DNA of 42,065 nt from an uncultured bacterium (GTDB taxonomy: Bacteria; Verrucomicrobiota; Lentisphaeria; Victivallales; UBA1829), in the NCBI GenBank assembly GCA_902762495.1, contig CACWOL010000025.1:1-42065 (forward strand), read 5' to 3'. Below, in pieces: positions 8,444 through 14,680 of this stretch. The position numbers and the translations under genes were made by a program. Each line of letters begins with the position of its first letter. Position 1 is the first letter of the stretch. The notes below the pieces were generated by a model that was given only the letters and a program-made list of their open reading frames with translations, had not been told where the DNA came from and searched no databases.

Positions 8444-8515
8444 GCTGTCAAGTCAAAAACCGGCATAAAGCCGCCCACTTCGCGGGCTATTTATTCCGTT
8501 TTTGACTGTGACAGC
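8444..8515. repeat. 72-bp element with 17-bp inverted ends
   Basis: The left arm GCTGTCAAGTCAAAAAC (8444-8460) pairs with GTTTTTGACTGTGACAGC (8498-8515) over 17 bases with one extra base in the right arm. The 37-base centre holds a smaller hairpin (CCGC to GCGG). There is no T-tract. It could be a folded RNA, a MITE-like element or an IS end. Confidence 0.6.
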
Positions 8516-8543
8516 TTCGGGGACCCGTCTGATCGGTCGCTAC

Positions 8544-8571
8544 GGTTTTCTGAAAAAAGTTTCAGAAAACC
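8544..8571 (+). terminator. perfect 12-bp hairpin downstream of pheT
   Basis: GGTTTTCTGAAA pairs perfectly with TTTCAGAAAACC around AAAG. TTTCTC follows, so it may terminate the pheST transcript, though the T-tract is short. It could equally be an inverted repeat of a mobile-element end. Confidence 0.45.
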
Positions 8572-8643
8572 TTTCTCAACAACAAAACTGGCCGAATCGG
8601 ACTCTATGTTATAGTGACCAAACTTTAACATGGAGGTGTCCCG

Positions 8644-8766
8644 ATGTCGACCAGTCTACTATACCATACACAGTGTGTCGTTGGATTTCAACATGAATGT
8701 TTCGATTTTTCCTATCTGTGTTGTCTTTTGGCATTGTTTGGCCTCTTGGGTTACTTTGGGCTTTGA
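8644..8766 (+). pseudogene. remnant of an ISL3-family transposase N-terminus
   Basis: The short frame encodes 40 residues beginning MSTSLLYHTQCVVGFQHECFDF. This matches from memory the characteristic start of ISL3-family transposases (MSTSLLYHxxGIxGF). After about 22 residues the similarity is lost and the frame closes, with no zinc-ribbon or DDE domain following, so this is a deletion relic. A GGAGGTG Shine-Dalgarno sequence is still present before the ATG. The rest of the element is not recognisable before the terminator at 8843. The assignment rests on a short motif and could be wrong. Confidence 0.5.
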
Positions 8767-8842
8767 CCGGCAGTCTAAGCTTAATGTACTCCAAGAGGTT
8801 TTTCTGCGCAGTAGTTTTTTTGACCTAAAGGTGTATAAGAAT

Positions 8843-8882
8843 GAACCGCAAGAGTTTATGAAGCTCCTGCGGTTCTTTTTTT
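8843..8882 (+). terminator. rho-independent terminator
   Basis: GAACCGCA pairs with TGCGGTTC (eight pairs, 17-base loop that can add a GAG/CTC pairing), followed by seven T. It ends whatever plus-strand transcript crosses the transposase remnant. Confidence 0.8.
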
Positions 8883-8988
8883 GCTTTAAAACACCCTTCC
8901 GTCTCCCGTTTTGTCAAGATTTGTGACGCAAACGCCTCATCGGGTGCCTTGGTCGGGCAAGCAGACGCCCTTCAACGAGAAGATGTGT

Positions 8989-9216
8989 TCATTCTTCGTC
9001 TTCACAGCCTATATCTTCCTCTTCCCAGGCCACAAGGAGACGAGCAAGTACGAAAAAAAGGATGCTGAGAACACAGCAGGCAAGAGACAATGCCCAGAAA
9101 AACTTCAAGGAAAGCCCGGAATCAATCAGCTCAAGATAAATCAGAACCAGCAGCAACGGGAATCCGATGGCAATCAGGATAGCGGATATGATGTAGAGCG
9201 GGACTTTTACTTTCAT
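8989..9216 (-). CDS. small membrane protein with two helices
   Basis: The 75-residue product has two hydrophobic segments (about 5-30, PLYIISAILIAIGFPLLLVL, and 38-62, FFWALSLACCVLSILFFVLA) and an acidic tail (EEEDIGCEDEE). GGGGGAA lies about 11 bases before the ATG, and a good minus-strand promoter is found at 9279-9306, which supports a real gene. I recognise no family. It stands alone in an AT-rich region between the IS remnant and the arabinose operon and may be recently acquired or lineage-specific. Confidence 0.55.
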   Translation of the reverse strand: MKVKVPLYIISAILIAIGFPLLLVLIYLELIDSGLSLKFFWALSLACCVLSILFFVLARLLVAWEEEDIGCEDEE

Positions 9217-9278
9217 GATAGTTCATTCCCCCATTCAGGCAAGATGAAACATGAAGGTTACACAGGATTGATTGTTCT

Positions 9279-9306
9279 ACTATATCACGTATTATATTTT
9301 TTTCAA
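9279..9306 (-). promoter_or_regulatory. promoter of the small membrane protein
   Basis: Read on the minus strand: TTGAAA, 16 bp, TATAGT. It gives a leader of about 55 nt to the gene starting at 9216. Confidence 0.55.
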
Positions 9307-9479
9307 GTCCATCCGACAAAAGAACGCTCTTTTTGTTGTCAGACAGAACGATAAACGCATCCGCCCGTTCAAAAAAAGTAGCGCGTCTCACGTGACGCCT
9401 AAAGATTCCGCGCGCCCGTTCCAGCCCATCGTCCGAAGGATTCATTCCACGATTCCGCACAGTTTTTCCGCTAGAAGTG

Positions 9480-9491
9480 ACAGCATGCTGT
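9480..9491. promoter_or_regulatory. 12-bp perfect palindrome upstream of the araB promoter
   Basis: ACAGCATGCTGT is a perfect palindrome about 70 bp upstream of the araB -35 box. It may be an operator for a dimeric regulator; nothing else supports this. Apart from it, the stretch 9307-9559 shows only a small GCGTC/GACGC palindrome (9383-9398) and A/T runs. Confidence 0.3.
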
Positions 9492-9559
9492 TCGTTCCGG
9501 TCAAATAAAGGTATCATGCATTTTTTTATAAAAAAAGAGAGAAAAAAAGCGTTTTCCGG

Positions 9560-9588
9560 TTGATTTTATGCGGATTTCGTGGTATAGT
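9560..9588 (+). promoter_or_regulatory. promoter of the araBDA operon
   Basis: TTGATT, 17 bp, TATAGT. It is the only good promoter between the small membrane gene and araB, and gives a leader of about 345 nt. The same two boxes and spacing occur upstream of the GH43-CBM6 gene at 36304-36332, with TGG directly before the -10 in both. Confidence 0.6.
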
Positions 9589-9941
9589 TCACAACGAAAT
9601 ATTCGAGTTAAGGAACAAAGACGGGCTTATGACCGGAAAAACAAGCACAGATTTGAGCTCAGTTCTGCCGCTGGATGCGCGTACCGCGCGCATCGCCGCG
9701 GAGTGTGGGACCGTTGCGTCTATGCGGAGGACTTCGTCCAAGCACAACAAAACGCGAGATGGATTCCTTGCTACTGGATATGAACAGGACGAGCTTGACT
9801 TCATTGCGCCGCAGGCTGCGGAAAAACACGCGGATCAAACCGGCTCCATTCCCCGCCCTCCCGGTCAAAACCAACCATATCTGAACAGCAACCCAATCTA
9901 AGATTCACCATACATCAAAACATCCTACGAAGGAGAAAAAC
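9589..9941 (+). other. long araB leader with hairpin and possible small ORF
   Basis: This stretch is transcribed if the promoter at 9560 is used. It contains a perfect eight-pair hairpin (GATGCGCG-TACCG-CGCGCATC, 9674-9694). A 90-residue frame starts at ATG 9629 (MTGKTSTDLSSVLPLD) and ends at 9901, with AAGGAAC about 12 bases upstream of the ATG. It has no similarity I recognise and its composition is not convincing. It may be an untranslated regulatory leader, a small unknown protein, or eroded coding sequence. The araB Shine-Dalgarno GAAGGAG is at 9929-9935. Confidence 0.35.
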
Positions 9942-11528
9942 ATGAGCAGTCAACTGACGATCGGACTCGATTTCGGTTCCGACAGCGTAAGAGCCGTGCT
10001 GGTCGACGTGGAAAACGGCGAAATCCTCGCCTCCTGCGTCCAGAACTACCCCCGCTGGAGCGAAGGCAAATATTGCGACGCTCCGAACAACCAGTTCCGC
10101 CAGCACCCGCTGGACTACCTGGAAAGCCTCGAAGTCGTCGTCAAGGGCGTCATGCAGGGGATTGAGAAGGAACGCGTGATCGGCATCGGCGTCGATACCA
10201 CCGGATCCACCCCGTGCGCCGTGAACAAGGAAGGCATTCCTCTGTCCATGCTGCCGGAATTCGCCGACGACCCGAACGCCATGTTCATCCTCTGGAAGGA
10301 CCATACCGCCATTTTCGAGGCGGACGAGATTAACGCCTACGCGAAATCCCACGGCGGGACCGACTACACCATGTACGAGGGCGGCATCTACTCCAGCGAA
10401 TGGTTCTTCGCGAAGATTCTGCACACCCTCCGCATGAGCGAATCCGTCCGCAAGGCGGCATTCAGCTGGGTGGAACACTGCGACTGGATCCCGGCCGAGC
10501 TGACCGGCAACATCGACCCGCTGAAGATGGCGCGCAGCCGCTGCGCCGCCGGCCACAAGGCCATGTGGCACGAAAGCTGGGGCGGACTTCCGCCGGAAGA
10601 ATTCTTCGCCGGACTCGATCCCATGCTTGCCGGACTCCGCGACCGTCTGTTCAAGGACACCGTGACCGGCGACAAGCCCGCGGGCAAGCTCTCCCAGAAA
10701 TGGGCGGACCGCCTCGGCCTCACCACGAACGTCGTGGTCGCCGCGGGCGCGTTCGACTGCCATTTCGGCGCGGTCGGCGCTCAGATACACGCCTACGACC
10801 TGGTCAAGGTCTGCGGCACCAGCACCTGCGACATCCTCGTGGCGCCCCAGGTCAACAACTGCATCCCCGGCATCTGCGGCCAGGTGGACGGCTCCGTGAT
10901 CCCGGGCATGATCGGCCTCGAAGCGGGCCAGTCCGCGTTCGGCGACGTCTATGCCTGGTTCAAGCGCCTCCTCTCCTACGCCGGTGATGTCAAGATTGCG
11001 ACAATCGAGAAGGAAGCCGCCACGATCCCGGTCGGCACCACCGGCGTCCTCGCGCTCGACTGGTTCAACGGCCGCCGCACCCCGAACGCCAACCAGAAGC
11101 TCACCGGCGCGATCTGCGGCCTCAACCTCGGTACAACCGCCCCGATGGTCTACCGCGCCCTCGCCGAAAGCACCGTCTACGGTGCGCGCGCCATCATCGA
11201 CCACTTCAAGGCGCAGAACATTCCGATCCGCAATGTCATCATGACCGGCGGCATCAGCCGCAAGTCCCCGTTCATCATGCAGATGTGCGCCGACGTCTTC
11301 AACCTCCCGATCAAGATCGCCGCCTGCGACCAGACCTGCGCGCTCGGCAGCGCCATGTTCGGCGCGGTCGCCGCCGGACACTACGCCCGCGTGGAAGACG
11401 CGATGGAGAAGATGGGCGCCGGATTCGACGCGGAATACACGCCGAACAAGGAAGTCGTCCAGCTGTACGAAGAACTCTATCAGCGCTACCTCAGATTCGG
11501 CCGCTCGATGGAGAAGGAAGGACTCTGA
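9942..11528 (+). CDS. araB: ribulokinase (FGGY kinase)
   Basis: Phosphorylates L-ribulose with ATP, the second step of L-arabinose breakdown. The 528-residue protein (E. coli AraB has 566) begins with the phosphate-binding segment LTIGLDFGSDSVRAVLVDVENGEILA, almost the AraB consensus, followed by GIGVDTTGSTPCAV near residue 85 and the C-terminal FGGY domain segment VIMTGGISRKSPFIMQMCADVFNLPI near residue 430. A strong GAAGGAG precedes the ATG. araD begins three bases after the stop codon and araA overlaps araD, so the three are one operon. No araR or araC-type regulator is adjacent. Confidence 0.95.
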   Translation: MSSQLTIGLDFGSDSVRAVLVDVENGEILASCVQNYPRWSEGKYCDAPNNQFRQHPLDYLESLEVVVKGVMQGIEKERVIGIGVDTTGSTPCAVNKEGIPLSMLPEFADDPNAMFILWKDHTAIFEADEINAYAKSHGGTDYTMYEGGIYSSEWFFAKILHTLRMSESVRKAAFSWVEHCDWIPAELTGNIDPLKMARSRCAAGHKAMWHESWGGLPPEEFFAGLDPMLAGLRDRLFKDTVTGDKPAGKLSQKWADRLGLTTNVVVAAGAFDCHFGAVGAQIHAYDLVKVCGTSTCDILVAPQVNNCIPGICGQVDGSVIPGMIGLEAGQSAFGDVYAWFKRLLSYAGDVKIATIEKEAATIPVGTTGVLALDWFNGRRTPNANQKLTGAICGLNLGTTAPMVYRALAESTVYGARAIIDHFKAQNIPIRNVIMTGGISRKSPFIMQMCADVFNLPIKIAACDQTCALGSAMFGAVAAGHYARVEDAMEKMGAGFDAEYTPNKEVVQLYEELYQRYLRFGRSMEKEGL

Positions 11529-11531
11529 TCC

Positions 11532-12230
11532 ATGAAATTCGCATCCCTTCGCAAAGAGTGCTACGAGGCCAACATGGAGCTGCCGAAGCTCGGCCTCGTC
11601 ATCTACACGTTCGGCAACGTCAGCTGCATCGACCGCAAGAAAGGCGTTTTCGCCATCAAGCCGTCCGGCGTCGACTACGACAAGCTCACGCCCGAGGACA
11701 TCGTGATCGTCGGTCTCGACGGCAAGATCGTCGACGGCAAGCTCCGCCCCTCCAGCGACACCAACACCCACCTCGAACTGTACAAGGCGTTCCCGTCCGT
11801 CGGCGGCATCGTCCACACCCACTCCACGTTCGCCGTGGCGTGGGCGCAGGCCGCCCGCGCCGTGCCCCTGTACGGCACCACCCATGCGGACCATCTCGCC
11901 GCCGACATCCCCTGCACGGAATTCATGGCCGACGACCGCATCCGCAACGACTACGAGACCGAGACCGGCCTTCAGATTATCGACTGCTTCAAGAAGCACA
12001 AGCTGAAAGCCGCCGAGATCCCCATGGCGCTCGTCGCCGGTCACGGTCCCTTCACCTGGGGCGCGACCGCCGCAAAGGCGGTCTACCACGCCCGCGTCCT
12101 CGAAGAACTCTGCAAGATGGCGTTCGTCACCGAGTGCGTGAACCCCAAGGTCCCGCGTCTGAAAGATTCTCTGATCCAGAAACATTACAACCGTAAACAC
12201 GGAAAGGATGCCTATTATGGCCAAAATTGA
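11532..12230 (+). CDS. araD: L-ribulose-5-phosphate 4-epimerase
   Basis: Converts L-ribulose-5-phosphate to D-xylulose-5-phosphate, feeding the pentose phosphate pathway. A class II aldolase/epimerase fold of 232 residues (E. coli 231). The zinc histidines are in VHTHSTFAVAWAQ (about residue 95), TTHADH and GHGPFTWG (about 171). The start lies three bases after araB; GGAAGGA at the end of araB serves as its Shine-Dalgarno sequence. Its last 14 bases overlap the araA start. Confidence 0.95.
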   Translation: MKFASLRKECYEANMELPKLGLVIYTFGNVSCIDRKKGVFAIKPSGVDYDKLTPEDIVIVGLDGKIVDGKLRPSSDTNTHLELYKAFPSVGGIVHTHSTFAVAWAQAARAVPLYGTTHADHLAADIPCTEFMADDRIRNDYETETGLQIIDCFKKHKLKAAEIPMALVAGHGPFTWGATAAKAVYHARVLEELCKMAFVTECVNPKVPRLKDSLIQKHYNRKHGKDAYYGQN

Positions 12231-13644
12231 TTTCAGTAAGTACACGATCCGGTTCATCACCGGCAGTCAGCACCTCTACGGTCCGGAAACCCTGAAGCAG
12301 GTCGCCGACAACGCGAAAAAAGTCGTCAAGGCGCTGAACGCTTCCAAAGAGATCCCGATCAAGATCGAGTGGGTCCCCACCGTGAAGCTCAACGAGGAAG
12401 TCGTCGCCGCCATTCAGGAAGCGAACGCCGACCCGAAGTGCATCGGCGTCATCTGCTGGATGCACACCTTCTCCCCCGCCAAGATGTGGATCAACGGCCT
12501 CAAGATCCTCAACAAGCCCATGCTCCACCTGAACACCCAGGGCAACCGCGACATTCCGTGGACCACGATCGACATGGACTTCATGAACCTGAACCAGGCC
12601 GCGCACGGCGACCGCGAGTTCGGCTTCATCTGCACCCGCCTCGGCCTCAACCGCAAGGTCGTCAACGGCTACTACGCCGACCCCGTCGTCCAGCATGAGA
12701 TCGGCGTGTGGGCGCGCGTCGCCGCCGCATGGGCCGACTCCCAGACCATGAAGGTCGCCCGCATCGGCGACAACATGCGCGAAGTCGCCGTGACCGAAGG
12801 CAACAAGGTCTCCGCCCAGATCCAGTTCGGCTACTCCTGCAACGGCTATGCCGTGCCGGACGTCCTGAAGTTCATCGACGCCGTCACCGACAAGGAAGCC
12901 GAAAAACTCGTCAAGAAGTATTTCGACCTCTACACCGTACCGAAGAAAGGCGCCGCCGAGAAGAAGTCCTTCCTCGCCGCCGCAAAACAGGAAATCGGTC
13001 TCCGCGCCTTCCTCGAAGACGGCGGATTCACCGCGTTCACCACCACGTTCGAGAACCTCTACGGCCTCGACCAGCTCCCCGGCCTCGCCTGCCAGCGCCT
13101 CATGGAAGAGGGCTACGGCTTCGGCGCGGAAGGCGACTGGAAGACAGCCGCGTTCCTCCGCACCGCGAAAGTCATGGCGGCCGGACTCCCCGGCGGCGTC
13201 AGCTTCATGGAAGACTACACCTACCACTTCGAAAAGGGCCGTGAACGCGTCCTCGGCGCGCACATGCTTGAAGTCTGCCCGTCCATCGCGGCCGGCAAGC
13301 CATCCCTTGAAGTCCATCCGCTCGGAATCGGCGGCAAGGCCGACCCCGCCCGCCTCGTCTTCACCACGAAGCCCGGCCCGGCGATCAACGCCACCGTCAT
13401 CGACCTCGGCGACCACTTCCGCCTGATCGTGAACGAGCTCGAGATCGTCAAGCCCGACAAGAAGCTCGCCAAGCTCCCGGTCGCCAGCACGGTCTGGATC
13501 CCGAAGCCGAACCTGCACGAAGGCGCGCGCCGCTGGATCGAAGCCGGCGGAGCCCACCACAGCGTGAACGCGCCGTCCCTCACCACGGAATACATGGAAG
13601 ACTTCGCCCGCATGGCTGGCATCGAGATCGTCGAGATCAAGTAA
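12217..13644 (+). CDS. araA: L-arabinose isomerase
   Basis: Interconverts L-arabinose and L-ribulose, the first step of the pathway, with a divalent metal. The 475-residue protein has the family start FITGSQHLYGPETLKQV and the segments WMHTFSPAKMWINGL and HLNTQGNRDIPW. I prefer the ATG at 12217 to the one at 12208: GGAAAGGA ends ten bases before 12217, while it would touch 12208. The araD overlap suggests translational coupling. A hairpin follows the stop codon. Confidence 0.95.
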   Translation: MAKIDFSKYTIRFITGSQHLYGPETLKQVADNAKKVVKALNASKEIPIKIEWVPTVKLNEEVVAAIQEANADPKCIGVICWMHTFSPAKMWINGLKILNKPMLHLNTQGNRDIPWTTIDMDFMNLNQAAHGDREFGFICTRLGLNRKVVNGYYADPVVQHEIGVWARVAAAWADSQTMKVARIGDNMREVAVTEGNKVSAQIQFGYSCNGYAVPDVLKFIDAVTDKEAEKLVKKYFDLYTVPKKGAAEKKSFLAAAKQEIGLRAFLEDGGFTAFTTTFENLYGLDQLPGLACQRLMEEGYGFGAEGDWKTAAFLRTAKVMAAGLPGGVSFMEDYTYHFEKGRERVLGAHMLEVCPSIAAGKPSLEVHPLGIGGKADPARLVFTTKPGPAINATVIDLGDHFRLIVNELEIVKPDKKLAKLPVASTVWIPKPNLHEGARRWIEAGGAHHSVNAPSLTTEYMEDFARMAGIEIVEIK

Positions 13645-13674
13645 GTTTTCCGCGTTCCGAAAAAGCGCAATTCA

Positions 13675-13712
13675 GGGACTGCCGCAAAACCTCTGCGGGA
13701 TGCAGCAGTCCC
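13675..13712 (+). terminator. stem-loop at the end of araBDA
   Basis: GGGACTGC pairs perfectly with GCAGTCCC, with a smaller CGCA/TGCG stem inside. Only ATTCCCT follows, so it may be an RNA-stabilising 3' end rather than a classic terminator. Confidence 0.5.
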
Positions 13713-13737
13713 ATTCCCTAAACACGGGAAACCAATC

Positions 13738-14400
13738 ATGAAAAAACAAGTCAGATGCTTCACTTTGGTCGAGCTTTTCATTGTGCTCGTAGGAGTTGTT
13801 GTCGCTTTTGGCTTGATGCTTCTCCCCGCCCTCATCCGCGTCAGGGAACATGAAAGAAAGATCAACTGCACCAGCCACCTTTCCCAAATCGGCAAAGCCT
13901 TCTTCCAGTATGCCATGAGCTATGACGACTGGTATCCGACCGTCAGAAGTTACAGAACGGAGACTGTTTTAAGGAGAGCTTATGCTGACCCCACAGGAGA
14001 AGAAGCCAAGATGTATGAGAGACCCGTAGATGGCGGCAAATGGCTTGGCGCGGACAGCTGCAAAGCTTTTACGCTCCTCTTTGACGCCGATCTTCTGCAC
14101 GACCCGAAAGTTCTCATCTGTCCCTGCAACAAAAAAGTCTCTGCTGCTATACGGGGCCAGTCCCTCTCCGGTCACGTCAGCTATCAGTGGTGCGACGGAC
14201 AAGTTGCCTTTGACGCCGTTTTATCTCCGGTAGCCGCCGACGGTGCGAACAACCACTCCTCTTCCAGCTACTTTAACTTTGTCCGAGGCGATGGTTCCGT
14301 CGGGCTCGCGAAAGGCAATGGCTCTATGAAATGGTATGAGGATAAGGCCATCAAGGATTTCTGCAGGTCTCCGAAAGATCTTCCGGATTACAGCTTCTGA
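13738..14400 (+). CDS. prepilin-like protein (type II pseudopilin N-terminus)
   Basis: The 220-residue protein begins MKKQVRCFTLVELFIVLVGVVVAFGLMLLPAL, a prepilin-type methylation signal with the conserved Glu at +5 and a single membrane helix. The residue before the Phe is Cys instead of the usual Gly. The following SHLSQIGKAFFQYAMSYDDWYP and the C-terminal YFNFVRGDGSVGLAKG resemble the H-X9-DG class of pseudopilin-like proteins, very numerous in Lentisphaerota and Planctomycetota. Four Cys near residues 111-160 could form disulfides. It stands alone, without secretion or pilus genes. Function unknown; base composition is less GC-rich than its neighbours. Confidence 0.8.
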   Translation: MKKQVRCFTLVELFIVLVGVVVAFGLMLLPALIRVREHERKINCTSHLSQIGKAFFQYAMSYDDWYPTVRSYRTETVLRRAYADPTGEEAKMYERPVDGGKWLGADSCKAFTLLFDADLLHDPKVLICPCNKKVSAAIRGQSLSGHVSYQWCDGQVAFDAVLSPVAADGANNHSSSSYFNFVRGDGSVGLAKGNGSMKWYEDKAIKDFCRSPKDLPDYSF

Positions 14401-14453
14401 TCTTTCTCTTCGGGACCGGGTTCAAAACCGGAGGACCTCCTTCTAAAAACATT

Positions 14454-14494
14454 GGGGCTGTTGCCGGGCGATGAGGTTTTGCAGCAGCCCCTTT
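14454..14494 (+). terminator. terminator after the prepilin-like gene
   Basis: GGGGCTGTTGC pairs with GCAGCAGCCCC (11 pairs, one G-U), followed by TTT. The T-tract is short. Confidence 0.55.
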
Positions 14495-14598
14495 GCATAA
14501 TACCGCTTCCATCTGACCGGGAAACCGTCTTTTTCACGTTTTTTAACGTTAAAAGTTCGCGGAAAGCTGAAAAAAGCCGAAAAATGTTTTCTTCTCTC

Positions 14599-14627
14599 TT
14601 GATTTCTCTACGCACGCATGATATATT
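14599..14627 (+). promoter_or_regulatory. promoter of the symporter gene
   Basis: TTGATT, 17 bp, TATATT, about 54 bp before the ATG at 14681. Confidence 0.6.
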
Positions 14628-14680
14628 AGCCCATCGAAATCCCTAACCTAAATATAAAAAACAAACCCGGAGCACAAGAA

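Larger units (their letters stand above)
8375..8643 (+). other. non-coding stretch of nested inverted repeats after pheT
   Basis: I see no gene here. It holds the 72-bp inverted-repeat element at 8444-8515, flanking GTAGC (8427-8431) and GCTAC (8538-8542) that could close an outer stem, the perfect hairpin at 8544-8571, and a possible extended -10 box TGT-TATAGT at 8607-8615 without a clear -35. GGAGGTG at 8631-8637 is the Shine-Dalgarno sequence of the transposase remnant. The stretch may include the left end of a decayed insertion sequence. Confidence 0.5.

Noticed and set aside
8630..8926. A 98-codon plus-strand frame across the transposase remnant
   Set aside because: It runs through the terminator hairpin and T-tract at 8843-8882, and the alternative frame carries the recognisable ISL3-like start.
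9131..9517. A 128-codon minus-strand frame upstream of the small membrane protein
   Set aside because: It crosses the promoter and start of the small membrane protein and has no protein-like features.
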